From Clostridia bacterium (lineage in GTDB: Bacteria; Bacillota; Clostridia; Oscillospirales; CAG-272): a DNA stretch of 40,729 nucleotides. The notes below the pieces were generated by a model, which searched no databases, was not told where the DNA came from, and was given only the letters and a program-made list of their open reading frames with translations. The DNA lies in NCBI GenBank assembly GCA_017472285.1, contig JAFUQQ010000012.1, forward strand, positions 66,051 through 106,779, written 5' to 3'. Below, in pieces: positions 18,190 through 26,700 of the stretch. Numbering within the stretch: position 1 is the stretch's first letter; each line of letters starts with the position of its first letter. The translations under genes were made by a program, and so were the position numbers.

Positions 18190-18199
18190 TTGTTATAAT
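18171..18199 (+). promoter_or_regulatory. SigmaA promoter of the DUF1294-Na/Pi operon
   Basis: TTGACT (18171-18176), 17-bp spacer, TATAAT (18194-18199). Confidence 0.85.
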
Positions 18200-18228
18200 A
18201 TAAATATCATACTGACAGGAGGTTATTT

Positions 18229-18510
18229 ATGGAAACGATTTTTTATCTTGTTTACGTTGTTTTCATTGCGGTCATGTCCTTGCTTGCGATTATTCTGTAT
18301 GCAAGCGACAAGAAAAAAGCAAAAAGCGGCGCTTGGCGTACACCGGAATCTGTTCTTCTCGGTTTTGGTTTCTTTGGCGGTGCAATCGGTGCTTTGATCG
18401 CTATGAAATCTTTCCGTCATAAGACGAAACATTGGTATTTCTGGGTCGTCAATATTCTCGGTCTGATCTGGCAGATCGCGCTCCCCGTTGCTATCTTTGT
18501 TCTTCTTTAA
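18229..18510 (+). CDS. DUF1294 membrane protein
   Basis: 93 residues with three hydrophobic segments (about 4-24, 41-60 and 70-92). The DUF1294 pattern is clear: YASDKKKAKSGAWRTPES, then FGGAIGALIAM and RHKTKHWYF. It is a small inner-membrane protein of unknown function. AGGAGG lies 8 nt before the ATG. It is 39 bp upstream of the Na/Pi cotransporter and probably in the same transcript. Confidence 0.88.
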   Translation: METIFYLVYVVFIAVMSLLAIILYASDKKKAKSGAWRTPESVLLGFGFFGGAIGALIAMKSFRHKTKHWYFWVVNILGLIWQIALPVAIFVLL

Positions 18511-18549
18511 GACGATCGTTTGTTTATCAAAACGAAAGGGGTTTAAAAA

Positions 18550-20298
18550 ATGGATTTTACCAACATTTTAAAATTGCTCGGCGGTGTCGCGCTGTTCCTT
18601 TTCGGTATGAGTGTTATGGGGGATGCTCTCGAAAAAAGCGCGGGTTCCAGACTCAGCAGTCTTCTCGGTAAATTAACGTCAAATCCTTTGAAAGGGTTTG
18701 CGCTCGGTCTGGCGGTAACTGCCATTATTCAGAGTTCTTCCGCAACGACGGTCATGTTAGTCGGTTTCGTAAACTCGGGTATTATGACGCTTGCCAATGT
18801 CATTCCGGTCATTATGGGTGCAAACGTCGGTACGACGGTGACGGCATGGATCCTCAGTCTTTCGGGGCTCAGCGGTGACAGTTTTATCATCACAATGCTG
18901 AAACCTACGTCCTTTACGCCCATTCTTGCGGCGATCGGTGTCGTTCTTTATCTTTTTATCAAAGATTCCAAAAAGAAGGATATCGGTTTGATCCTTCTCG
19001 GTTTTTCCGTTCTGATATTCGGTATGGATTATATGACGGCGGCAGTCGAACCGTTGGCAGAAGTCCCTGAATTCAGAGAACTTTTGCTCCTTTTCAAAAA
19101 TCCGATCTTCGGTATTCTCGCAGGTGCCGTACTGACGGCGATCATTCAGAGTTCGTCTGCTTCCGTCGGTATCTTGCAGGCACTTTCCACAACGGGAGCA
19201 GTCACCTTCGGTGCGGCAATTCCGATTATCCTCGGTCAAAATATCGGTACTTGCGTAACGGCTTTGATTTCTTCCATCGGTGCGAATAAGGGTGCAAAAC
19301 GTGTTGCCATGGTGCATCTTTCGTTTAACGTCATCGGCGCAACGCTCGTTATGATTCTTTTCTATTCCCTGAATGCTATTTTTAATTTCAGTTTCGTGGA
19401 TTCTCTCGTGGATCATAAGGGAATCGCGCTCGTGCATACGGCGTTCAATATATTCTGTACGCTTTGCTTGCTTCCGTTCTGCAAACAGTTTGAAAAACTC
19501 GCTTGTTTTCTTGTGAAAGACAAAGGAGGCGATGAAAAACAGTCTTTGCTCGATGACAGACTTTTGGAAGCACCGAGTATCGCAATCGAACGCTGCCGCA
19601 GCGTTGCTGTTACAATGGCAGATATTGCTTTCGGTTCTCTTCAAAAATCGTTCTTGCTTCTGGAACAATTTGATAAGAAAAAATTTGAAGAAATTCAGAA
19701 AGAAGAAGATACCGTGGATATTTATGAGGATGAGATTGGTTCGTATCTTCTGAAACTAACAAACCTTGATCTTTCCAAAAACGATAGTTTGGAAGTGACG
19801 AAACTTTTCCATATGATCGGAGATCTGGAAAGACTTTCCGACCATGCCGTGAATGTCGCGGAATCTGCTTTGGAAATGAATGAAAAAGGTGTTTCTTTCT
19901 CCTCGGGCGCGAAAAAAGAGCTTTCCGTCATGATCGCGGCAGTTTCTGAAATTTTGGAAAGCGCGATGAAGAGCTTTTCCGAAAATAATATTCAGCTTGC
20001 TTCCCGTATCGAACCTTTGGAGGAAGTGATCGATGAATTGCAGGCGGCGATCCGTTCCAATCATATTGCACGCTTGCAACACGGTGAATGTACCATTGAG
20101 CTTGGGTTCATTCTTTCCGACCTTCTGACAAATCTTGAGCGTATTTCCGACCATTGCTCCAATATTGCCGGCTGTGTCATCGAAATCGCTCATAATAGCT
20201 TCGGCATGCACGGTTATACAGATAGTCAGCGTCGAGGAAATGAGGTATATGACAAATATTTTGAAGAATATTCCAAAAAATATTCGCTCGTATTCTGA
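18550..20298 (+). CDS. Na+/phosphate cotransporter family protein with PhoU domain
   Basis: 582 residues. The N-terminal ~310 residues form the membrane Na/Pi-cotransporter II fold, with two inverted repeats. Each repeat has the QSSSA signature (AIIQSSSATTVMLVGFVNSG near 58 and AIIQSSSASVGILQALS near 198). The cytoplasmic C-terminal region (about 345-570) is a PhoU-like four-helix domain (LFHMIGDLERLSDHAVNVAE and LLTNLERISDHCSNIA). It is predicted to import phosphate with sodium, or to export it as reported for YjbB-type proteins. No pst operon or PhoR/PhoB pair is nearby. A strong terminator follows. Confidence 0.92.
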   Translation: MDFTNILKLLGGVALFLFGMSVMGDALEKSAGSRLSSLLGKLTSNPLKGFALGLAVTAIIQSSSATTVMLVGFVNSGIMTLANVIPVIMGANVGTTVTAWILSLSGLSGDSFIITMLKPTSFTPILAAIGVVLYLFIKDSKKKDIGLILLGFSVLIFGMDYMTAAVEPLAEVPEFRELLLLFKNPIFGILAGAVLTAIIQSSSASVGILQALSTTGAVTFGAAIPIILGQNIGTCVTALISSIGANKGAKRVAMVHLSFNVIGATLVMILFYSLNAIFNFSFVDSLVDHKGIALVHTAFNIFCTLCLLPFCKQFEKLACFLVKDKGGDEKQSLLDDRLLEAPSIAIERCRSVAVTMADIAFGSLQKSFLLLEQFDKKKFEEIQKEEDTVDIYEDEIGSYLLKLTNLDLSKNDSLEVTKLFHMIGDLERLSDHAVNVAESALEMNEKGVSFSSGAKKELSVMIAAVSEILESAMKSFSENNIQLASRIEPLEEVIDELQAAIRSNHIARLQHGECTIELGFILSDLLTNLERISDHCSNIAGCVIEIAHNSFGMHGYTDSQRRGNEVYDKYFEEYSKKYSLVF

Positions 20299-20304
20299 TC
20301 AGAG

Positions 20305-20345
20305 CAAAAAAACAGCACTTCATTTTGAAGTGCTGTCTTTTATAT
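20305..20345. terminator. Terminator of the Na/Pi cotransporter gene
   Basis: A perfect 11-bp stem ACAGCACTTCA / TGAAGTGCTGT (20312-20322 with 20326-20336). A7 precedes it and CTTTTATATT follows. Confidence 0.9.
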
Positions 20346-20348
20346 TAT

Positions 20349-20450
20349 AGGAATTTGCTTAAAAATGACCTCGCCGTTTGACCGCAGTTGGGTGCGGAAA
20401 AATTTCAGATAGGCGAGAATTGCCAGCGGGTGCACCCGCTTTTTTAACTA
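20349..20450 (+). repeat. Structured intergenic repeat, copy 4
   Basis: Same layout. The inner stem is CTCGCC / GGCGAG. The end hairpin is AGCGGGT-GC-ACCCGCT followed by T6; relative to copy 3, both arms change together (C to T and G to A). It lies between convergent genes. Confidence 0.82.
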
Positions 20451-20461
20451 CAGGAAATTGT

Positions 20462-21643
20462 TCAGGCTTTTTTTGTTTTTAAAAAGAAAAGAGAAATCAG
20501 CATAATCGTAGGGAAAATCACGGCGCAGAGAATACCAAGCTGTAAATTACCGCCGAAGATGCCCAACATGAAGCCCGCAACGCTGGGGCCCGATGAACAT
20601 CCGAGGTCGCCCGCAAGTGCAAGAAGCGCGAACATCGTTGTTCCGCCGAATTTGACGCTTTCCGCCGAGAGAGAGAACGTACCCGGCCAAAAAACACCGA
20701 CGGAAAAACCGCAGAGAATACAACCGATGAGTCCGACCGCGGGGGAAGGGGAAAGTCCGATCATCAGATAACTGATGATACAAAGAACAGCACTGCCCAT
20801 CGTTGCGTATTTCATAGGGATCTTTTCGCTGAATTTCGCATAAAGAACACGTGCAAGTCCCATCGTAACGGCAAAACCGCAAGCACCGAGTAAGTCGCCC
20901 GTGGTCTTATCTACCTGGAGTCCTTTTTCCGCGAAAGAAGATGCCCATTGAGAAACGGCAAGTTCCGATGCGCCCGCGCAGACCATCATGATGAGCATGA
21001 GCCAGAAGATCTTCTGTGTGAACAGTTTTTTATAGTTTGGCTCATCATTTTCCGCTGCACCAATGGGATAAAGCGGAACGAGGGCGAAGAAAAACGTATT
21101 GAAAAACGGAACCAATGCGAGAATACAAGAGAGAATCTTCCAATTTTCAATGCCGAATAATACGAAAAATCCCGTACTGATTAAAACCGTTGCCACAACG
21201 CCCCAACAATAGAACGAGTGGAGAAGGCTCATGATTCCTGCTTTGTTCTGCGAGGGACAGGATTCAACGATCGGACTGACGAGCACTTCCAGCAGTCCGC
21301 CACCGACGGCATAGAGCGAAACGGAGATCAGAAGTCCTGCGAGAGACGGCATGATCTCAGGCAGAACGGTCATGGTGACGAGCCCTGCCGCGCAAAAAAT
21401 ATGTGCGGCAATGATACATTTGCGATAACCGATCTTATGTGCGTATCTGGAGGCGACAAGGTCAGTTGCAAGCTGAACGACAAAATTCAGGGTGATGAGT
21501 AAAGTGATCTGTTCAAGAGGAATACCGTAAGTATTGCTGAAAGTCAGAAACAAAAGAGGTGCAAAATTGACGATGATCGCTTGTGAAATATATCCGATAA
21601 AACAAGCGGTGATCGTATGTTTGTGATTGAGATTGGTTTTCAT
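20462..21643 (-). CDS. Major facilitator superfamily permease (FucP-like)
   Basis: 393 residues with 12 predicted membrane helices. It belongs to the sugar-permease-like MFS group seen in Clostridia, with SRYAHKIGYRK in the loop 2-3 position and a repeated motif in the second half (KFSEKIPMKYAT). It probably imports or exports a small solute, perhaps a sugar; the substrate is unknown. The start is the ATG at 21643 (MKTNLNHKHT), preceded by AAAGGAT. The frame is open further upstream, but that part overlaps the promoter. Confidence 0.82.
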   Translation of the reverse strand: MKTNLNHKHTITACFIGYISQAIIVNFAPLLFLTFSNTYGIPLEQITLLITLNFVVQLATDLVASRYAHKIGYRKCIIAAHIFCAAGLVTMTVLPEIMPSLAGLLISVSLYAVGGGLLEVLVSPIVESCPSQNKAGIMSLLHSFYCWGVVATVLISTGFFVLFGIENWKILSCILALVPFFNTFFFALVPLYPIGAAENDEPNYKKLFTQKIFWLMLIMMVCAGASELAVSQWASSFAEKGLQVDKTTGDLLGACGFAVTMGLARVLYAKFSEKIPMKYATMGSAVLCIISYLMIGLSPSPAVGLIGCILCGFSVGVFWPGTFSLSAESVKFGGTTMFALLALAGDLGCSSGPSVAGFMLGIFGGNLQLGILCAVIFPTIMLISLFFLKTKKA

Positions 21644-21680
21644 GGAAATCGAGAATCCTTTCTGAAACATTCTTTTCAAA

Positions 21681-21709
21681 TTTATAGCATAAAATAAAGG
21701 AAAAGTCAA
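21681..21709 (-). promoter_or_regulatory. SigmaA promoter of the MFS gene
   Basis: Minus strand: TTGACT (21709-21704), 17-bp spacer, TATAAA (21686-21681). Confidence 0.8.
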
Positions 21710-21731
21710 GTGCGTTCTATTTGAAATTATA

Positions 21732-21760
21732 TTGACAAACCTTGATTTTTGTGCTATACT
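21732..21760 (+). promoter_or_regulatory. SigmaA promoter of the alpha/beta hydrolase gene
   Basis: TTGACA (21732-21737), 17-bp spacer, TATACT (21755-21760). Confidence 0.85.
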
Positions 21761-21777
21761 TCAAAATCATTTTGAAG
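21759..21777. promoter_or_regulatory. Operator-like palindrome at the hydrolase start site
   Basis: CTTCAAAAT-C-ATTTTGAAG, a perfect 19-bp palindrome covering the end of the -10 box, the start site and the edge of the RBS. Its 13-bp core is identical to the one at 6055-6067. Confidence 0.55.
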
Positions 21778-21787
21778 GGAGGACTTC

Positions 21788-22486
21788 ATGATGGACATTC
21801 AATTACATTATTTGGAAAAGGGAACGGGCGAACCTTTGATTTTTCTTCATGGAAACGGGGAAGATCTGACGTATTTTTCCGAACAAATCACATTCTTTTC
21901 AAAAAAATACCGTGTGATCGCAATTGATACACGAGGACACGGAAAATCACCGAGAGGAACGGCACCCTTTACGATCAAACAATTTGCGGAAGATCTGCAT
22001 GATTTTATGGAAACAAAAGAAATTCCTTCGGCGCATATCCTCGGTTTTTCCGATGGCGGCAATATTGCTCTGACATTTGCTCTGAAATATCCCGAAAAAG
22101 TCAAAAAAATGATTCTCAACGGCGCAAATCTCAAACCGAACGGCGTGAAATTTTTTGTTCAGTTACCGATCATTCTTGGTTACCGGATTGCATCCCATTT
22201 CGCCGATAAGAACGAAAATGCAAAACGCAATGCGGAGATGCTTTCTTTGATGGTGAATGAACCGATGATCGAGGAGATCGATTTGGATGCGCTTCCGATG
22301 CGTACGCTTGTGGTTGTTGGTACGAGAGATATGATCCGCGAAAAACATTCCCGTGCCATTGCTTCTCATATTCCGTTTGCTGATTTCGTCAAGATCAAAG
22401 GCGATCATTTTATTGCGGCGAAAAAAGCGGATGCTTTCAATACAGCCGTTGACGTATTTCTGAAAAAAGATTCCGATGCTTTATGA
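21788..22486 (+). CDS. Alpha/beta-fold hydrolase
   Basis: 232 residues. It is a cytoplasmic hydrolase with HGNG oxyanion loop (21-24), nucleophile elbow GFSDGG (Ser88), acid Asp181 (VVGTRDMI) and catalytic His207 (KGDHFI). The short lid between strands 6 and 7 is typical of esterase-like proteins of this fold. The substrate is unknown. Two adjacent ATGs (21788 and 21791) both fit GGGAGG at 21777-21782. It is divergent from the MFS gene. The terminator overlaps the stop codon. Confidence 0.88.
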   Translation: MMDIQLHYLEKGTGEPLIFLHGNGEDLTYFSEQITFFSKKYRVIAIDTRGHGKSPRGTAPFTIKQFAEDLHDFMETKEIPSAHILGFSDGGNIALTFALKYPEKVKKMILNGANLKPNGVKFFVQLPIILGYRIASHFADKNENAKRNAEMLSLMVNEPMIEEIDLDALPMRTLVVVGTRDMIREKHSRAIASHIPFADFVKIKGDHFIAAKKADAFNTAVDVFLKKDSDAL

Positions 22487-22506
22487 GAAAAAGCATCGGA
22501 TTTTTT
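22473..22506 (+). terminator. Terminator of the hydrolase gene
   Basis: CCGATGCTTT / AAAGCATCGG (22473-22482 with 22490-22499), then ATTTTTT. The 5' arm lies inside the last codons. Confidence 0.88.
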
Positions 22507-22517
22507 CTTTCCTTGTC

Positions 22518-22546
22518 TTGACTTTGAAATATCTATGTGATATCAT
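22518..22546 (+). promoter_or_regulatory. Upstream promoter of the ABC/LiaF-like operon
   Basis: TTGACT (22518-22523), 17-bp spacer, TATCAT (22541-22546). The -10 lies within the palindrome at 22537-22557. Confidence 0.65.
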
Positions 22547-22557
22547 AATGATATCAC
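22537..22557. promoter_or_regulatory. 21-bp operator-like palindrome
   Basis: GTGATATCAT-A-ATGATATCAC, perfect dyad symmetry over the -10 and start region of the upstream promoter. The form is that expected for a dimeric repressor such as a GntR-type regulator. No regulator gene is next to it. Confidence 0.6.
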
Positions 22558-22577
22558 GATGGAGATTTAAAAATTTC

Positions 22578-22606
22578 TTGACACGATGTATAAAATTTAT
22601 TATAAT
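22578..22606 (+). promoter_or_regulatory. Downstream promoter of the ABC/LiaF-like operon
   Basis: TTGACA (22578-22583), 17-bp spacer, TATAAT (22601-22606). A perfect consensus 21 bp after the palindrome. Confidence 0.85.
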
Positions 22607-22629
22607 AATAAATAAAAGGAGGTGTTCTT

Positions 22630-23352
22630 ATGCTGAACATTCAAAATCTGACAAAAACTTATAAGGGCAGCGGAAAAGGTGTGAAAGATCTTTCTCTCTC
22701 GCTTTCTGCAGGTGATATCTATGGTTTTATCGGTCATAACGGCGCGGGTAAGACCACAACGCTTAAATGCATCGCAGGAATCCTTGATTTCAAGGACGGA
22801 GATATCCTGATCGATGGTCATTCCGTGAAAAGCGAACCGCTTCTTTGCAAATCCATGATCGCTTATATTCCCGATAATCCCGATCTGCCCGAATATCTTA
22901 CGGGGATTCAATTCCTGAATTTCATTGCGGACGTATATGGGCTTTCCGAAGCTGTCCGCACCGAAAAAATCGGAAAATACGCTTCCGTTTTTGAGATTAC
23001 TTCCGCGCTCGGTGATCTGATTTCCTCGTATTCCCACGGTATGAAACAAAAACTTGCGATCATTTCCGCTCTGATTCATAGTCCGAAGCTGATGCTTCTT
23101 GACGAACCTTTCGTCGGACTTGATCCCAAAGCGGCACTTACGCTCAAAGAGATCATGCGTGAACTTTGTGAAAACGGCGGCGCTGTCTTTTTCTCCACGC
23201 ACGTTCTTGACGTAGCCGAAAAACTTTGCAACCGTATTGCGATCATCAAAGACGGCAAACTCATTGCATCGGGTGAAACTGAAACGCTCACAAAGGGGGA
23301 ATCGCTTGAAAAGGTATTCATGGAGGTGGTTTCGGATGATGCGCTCCGTTAA
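22630..23352 (+). CDS. ABC transporter ATP-binding protein
   Basis: 240 residues. Walker A is GHNGAGKT (35-42), the signature YSHGMKQ (134-140), Walker B LMLLDEP (154-160), and the switch His is in STHVLDVAEKL (~191). The sequence is of the ABC-2/exporter type (cf. YtrB, EcsA). It powers the permease encoded next. AGGAGG is 8 nt before the ATG. The permease start lies inside its last codons (17-bp overlap), so the two are translationally coupled. Confidence 0.93.
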   Translation: MLNIQNLTKTYKGSGKGVKDLSLSLSAGDIYGFIGHNGAGKTTTLKCIAGILDFKDGDILIDGHSVKSEPLLCKSMIAYIPDNPDLPEYLTGIQFLNFIADVYGLSEAVRTEKIGKYASVFEITSALGDLISSYSHGMKQKLAIISALIHSPKLMLLDEPFVGLDPKAALTLKEIMRELCENGGAVFFSTHVLDVAEKLCNRIAIIKDGKLIASGETETLTKGESLEKVFMEVVSDDALR

Positions 23353-24910
23353 ACTTCTGACATGGCTCTCGCTTTCTAATTTTCTCGGATTCAATGAGGC
23401 GCGCTATTCCAAGGATAAAAGGAAAAAGAATCAGATTCTGATCGTCGGAATTGCATATCTGGTCCTTGCCGTGATGCTGGTCTTTTATGCGGGACTGATT
23501 ACGTATGCTTTGATCTTGATGAATATGGAGGAAATTATTCCCGCGTATCTTGCCGTTGTGATTTCCTTGCTTTCCTTTATGTTTACGGTATTCAGCGCAG
23601 GTCCGACGCTTTTCAACGTCAAATCCTATGAATTTCTGATCGTACTTCCCGTCAGACCGAGCGCAATCGTTATCAGCCGCTTTTTATCCATGTATCTGAT
23701 CGATATGCTGATTAGCGTGATGGCAACGGCATCCGTACTTGTCGTTTGCGGTATCATGGGAATTTCTTCTCCGTGGTTTTATATCGCCATGGCACTCGCT
23801 TCGCTTTTTATTCCGCTTTTGCCAATGACGGCGGCAATGATCGTTGGCACGGGTATCTATGCGATCACTTCCCGTATGCGCCGTAAAAATATCATGCAGA
23901 TCTTATTCTCCATGACGTTCCTTGCGCTATATTTTCTTTTTATGCAGAATCTGAACGGCACGGATGAGGAGATTGTGAACGCGATGAGCGATATGATTCA
24001 CTCTATGACAAGTATTTATCCGCCTGCGGCATGGTTTTCTGATGGAGCACACGGTCATATCCCGATGTATCTTCTGTTTCTTGCAGTTTCGCTTTTGATA
24101 TTTTTTGCATTTGCTGCAGCGGTCGGTAAATTCTTTAAGCCGCTTTGCACAAGTCTTGTTTCACAAGCCGCTAAACGCAATTACGTGATGAAAGAACAAA
24201 AGAGTACGAATGTGTTCCGTGCTTGCTTCTTCCGTGAACGCAAACGCTATTTCGCTTCTTCTCTTTACGTTATGAATACGCTTGTCGCTTATATTATGGC
24301 AATCATTCTTTCGTTATTGCTTCTTTTCAGCGATACGGGAAAAATGTTGGGAATGTTGCCTGCCGATATGATCGCAAAAGCAGCACCTTTCGTATTGGCG
24401 ATGATCTGCAATCTTTCTCCGACAACGGTCAGCGCATTTTCGATGGAAGGTAAACATTTTTGGCTGACACAATCACTTCCGCTCAAGATCAAAGATATCA
24501 TTCATGCAAAGCTTCTTGTGAATCTTATGATGGCTATTCCGAGCGCACTCGTGTCGTCAGGGATCATTCTATTTATTTTCCGTCCGACAGGGCTTTATAT
24601 CCTCTGGCTGATCCTGATTCCCTTGCTCTATGCGTTCTTCGGGTCCATACTCGGTCTTTGGATCAATATGAAAATGCCGATGATGTCATGGGATAACGAA
24701 GCGCAAGTTGTCAAACAAAGCAAAGCAGTTCTCATGATGATGCTTTGCGGTTTCGTCAGCGAGCTCGTTCCTTTGATCGCCGTACTTCTTACAAGCGGAA
24801 TTTTCGTGCATATCGCGATGCTTTCCGTTGTGCTTCTGATCTCTGGATTGATGCTTGCGATGTATCGGAACTTACTTTCCATGAAGCTGAACGCATTGCT
24901 TGAAAAATAA
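23336..24910 (+). CDS. ABC transporter permease (ABC-2-like exporter)
   Basis: 524 residues with about 12 hydrophobic segments. There is no catalytic motif; I infer the role from position and from the membrane pattern. It forms the membrane part of an exporter with the preceding ATPase. The start is the ATG at 23336 (MMRSVKLLTWLSLSNFLGF), with GGAGGTGG 7-9 nt upstream; the longer open frame upstream is an overlap with the ATPase gene. The substrate could be a lipid, peptide or envelope-active drug (inference from the downstream LiaF-like genes). Confidence 0.85.
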   Translation: MMRSVKLLTWLSLSNFLGFNEARYSKDKRKKNQILIVGIAYLVLAVMLVFYAGLITYALILMNMEEIIPAYLAVVISLLSFMFTVFSAGPTLFNVKSYEFLIVLPVRPSAIVISRFLSMYLIDMLISVMATASVLVVCGIMGISSPWFYIAMALASLFIPLLPMTAAMIVGTGIYAITSRMRRKNIMQILFSMTFLALYFLFMQNLNGTDEEIVNAMSDMIHSMTSIYPPAAWFSDGAHGHIPMYLLFLAVSLLIFFAFAAAVGKFFKPLCTSLVSQAAKRNYVMKEQKSTNVFRACFFRERKRYFASSLYVMNTLVAYIMAIILSLLLLFSDTGKMLGMLPADMIAKAAPFVLAMICNLSPTTVSAFSMEGKHFWLTQSLPLKIKDIIHAKLLVNLMMAIPSALVSSGIILFIFRPTGLYILWLILIPLLYAFFGSILGLWINMKMPMMSWDNEAQVVKQSKAVLMMMLCGFVSELVPLIAVLLTSGIFVHIAMLSVVLLISGLMLAMYRNLLSMKLNALLEK

Positions 24911-24927
24911 TTTTTTTGGAGGTTTTT

Positions 24928-25659
24928 ATGAGTAAACTGAAAAATTATATATGGGGTATCCTGCTGATATTGCTCGGCGCATTGGTTGCGGTCGATGCTA
25001 TGGGTATCCGAGAGATCAATTTCTTTTTTGACGGTTTCTGGACACTCTTTATCATCATTCCTTGCGCGGTCGGATTGCTCACCGAAAACGATAAAAAGGG
25101 TGATCTGATCGGACTTGTGATCGGTGTCTTCCTGCTTCTCGTTTGCAGAGATATTGTTGATATCGATATGCTTTGGAAACTTCTGGTTCCCGCAATTCTC
25201 ATCATTATTGGTATATCAATTATCTTCAAAGGCAATTCCGATAAAAAATTCAATGCCAAAGTCAAAAATCTGCATCCGAAAGCATCGTATTGCGCGATCT
25301 TTTCAGGAGAAGATCTGAATTTTAACGGTGCTCCTTTTGAAGGTGCGGAATTAAACGCAATCTTTGGCGGCATGAAATTGGATCTTCGCAATGCGCTGAT
25401 CGATTCGGACGTGGTGATTCATGCGAGCGCGGTCTTTGGAGGTATCGATATCTACGTTCCGCAGAATTTGAACGTTAAGGTGCAATCTTCTTCGCTTTTC
25501 GGGGGTGTCAGCGGTGCTGACAATTTCAGAAATCCAAAAACGAAACAGGATCAGACCTTTGCTGGCAGCGATGCTCCTACGCTCCGTATCACACCCGAGC
25601 AGATGCCGACGGTCTATATCAAGGCATCCTGTATTTTCGGAGGTGTAACGCTGAAATGA
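24928..25659 (+). CDS. LiaF-like membrane protein
   Basis: 243 residues. Four membrane helices fill the first ~105 residues (LKNYIWGILLILLGALVAVDA at the start), followed by a C-terminal beta-rich domain. That domain carries repeated FGG turns (AIFGGMKLDLRNA, AVFGGIDIYVP, SLFGGVSG, CIFGGVTLK). This is the LiaF/cell-wall-active-antibiotic-response fold. LiaF inhibits the LiaRS envelope-stress system in Bacillus; no such two-component pair is next to this gene. The start is the ATG at 24928 (GGAGG 5 nt upstream); the TTG at 24916 precedes the RBS. It overlaps the next gene by ATGA. Confidence 0.85.
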   Translation: MSKLKNYIWGILLILLGALVAVDAMGIREINFFFDGFWTLFIIIPCAVGLLTENDKKGDLIGLVIGVFLLLVCRDIVDIDMLWKLLVPAILIIIGISIIFKGNSDKKFNAKVKNLHPKASYCAIFSGEDLNFNGAPFEGAELNAIFGGMKLDLRNALIDSDVVIHASAVFGGIDIYVPQNLNVKVQSSSLFGGVSGADNFRNPKTKQDQTFAGSDAPTLRITPEQMPTVYIKASCIFGGVTLK

Positions 25660-26471
25660 CATCCACACAAAAGATCATCAAATATTTTGCGATTGCACTT
25701 GCAATCGTTCTGATTATTAGTATTTTTTCTGCGATCATTTCGGGAATTACGGGTATTTTCTATTTTTTGGATGATTCCGATGCGGATATTACGGGCGACA
25801 TGACAGAGATTTATACAGGTGACACACCGACTTCTTTGGATATCGAGATCGGTGCGGCAAAGCTTAAGGTCGAGAAGGGAACATCTTTTTCCGTTCTTAG
25901 CAACAATAAAAAAATCACCGCCAAAAAAGACGGTGATACCCTTGAGATTGAAGAAAAGAGCCATCGCTGGAATATGAAATCGAGTGATACCGCGCTCGTT
26001 ATCACGATTCCCGAAAACATTTCTTTCAAAAATTTTTCGCTGGATATCGGCGCAGGCAATATCAGCATAGAAATGCTGACGGCTGATACCGTTGAATTGG
26101 ATATCGGTGCGGCAGATTTCGAGGCGCAATATCTTTCCGCCAAAAAACGAATCGATGCCGATCTCGGCGCGGGTGATTTTTCTATCCGTTCGGGATGGCT
26201 GAATGCTCCCGATTTTGATCTCGGTGTCGGCAAAACAGACGTTACAGCGACGATCGAGGGTGACGGTGATTTTGATTGCGGTGTTGGTGAGATGACGCTC
26301 ACGATCTACGATTCGCCTTCCGATTATACCATCCGTGCAAGCCGCGGTATCGGGGATTTTACGGTAGACGGTGAAACCGTTTCTGATGGCGACGTGATCG
26401 GTAACGGTGCCAACACGCTCCGCATCAGTGGCGGTGTTGGCAAGATCACGGTTTCTTTCCTGCAAGATTGA
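25656..26471 (+). CDS. DUF4097/LiaG-like membrane-anchored beta-helix protein
   Basis: 271 residues: an N-terminal membrane helix (about 8-36), an extracytoplasmic linker, then a DUF4097 beta-solenoid. The solenoid shows a repeated pattern LDIGAGN, LDIGAAD, ADLGAGD, LGVGKTD, FDCGVGE, ISGGVGK. Such domains are paired with LiaF-like proteins and envelope stress exporters, as with LiaG. Translation is coupled to the LiaF-like gene (ATGA overlap). It is the last gene of the operon; palindromic repeat DNA follows. Confidence 0.85.
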   Translation: MTSTQKIIKYFAIALAIVLIISIFSAIISGITGIFYFLDDSDADITGDMTEIYTGDTPTSLDIEIGAAKLKVEKGTSFSVLSNNKKITAKKDGDTLEIEEKSHRWNMKSSDTALVITIPENISFKNFSLDIGAGNISIEMLTADTVELDIGAADFEAQYLSAKKRIDADLGAGDFSIRSGWLNAPDFDLGVGKTDVTATIEGDGDFDCGVGEMTLTIYDSPSDYTIRASRGIGDFTVDGETVSDGDVIGNGANTLRISGGVGKITVSFLQD

Positions 26472-26479
26472 TTGGATGG

Positions 26480-26560
26480 GGCTTTGCCCCCAACCCCATT
26501 CAAGAGAACTTTTTCGTGAAAAAGTTCTCTTGAAAATCTTTCCAAAAGCTTTCTATGGGG
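26480..26560 (-). repeat. Palindromic intergenic repeat (second family), copy B
   Basis: Minus-strand order: AGAAAGCTTTTGGAAAGATT, then a perfect 15-bp palindrome stem with CACG loop (26500-26514 / 26519-26533), then GGGGTTGGGGGCAAAGCCCC. It is the same architecture as 14141-14222 in the opposite orientation. Confidence 0.75.
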
Positions 26561-26611
26561 TGGATAGAGGTCTGTTTCAGAGCAAATTTTTGACGAAATA
26601 AACGGCTTTCG

Positions 26612-26681
26612 ACACAGAGAAAGCTTTTTGAGGGGAATTTAAAAGGGGAACTTTTTCTCGAAAAAGTTCCCCTTTTTGTTA
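26612..26681. repeat. Palindromic intergenic repeat (second family), copy C, with terminator
   Basis: It begins AGAGAAAGCTTTTTGAGGGG. A perfect 16-bp stem with CTCG loop follows (26641-26656 with 26661-26676), with T-runs on both strands. Copies B and C are inverted relative to each other and fill the 229-bp gap between the convergent envelope operon and ileS. The hairpin probably terminates transcription from both sides. Confidence 0.75.
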
Positions 26682-26700
26682 TGCTTATTGTTTGTGCAAA

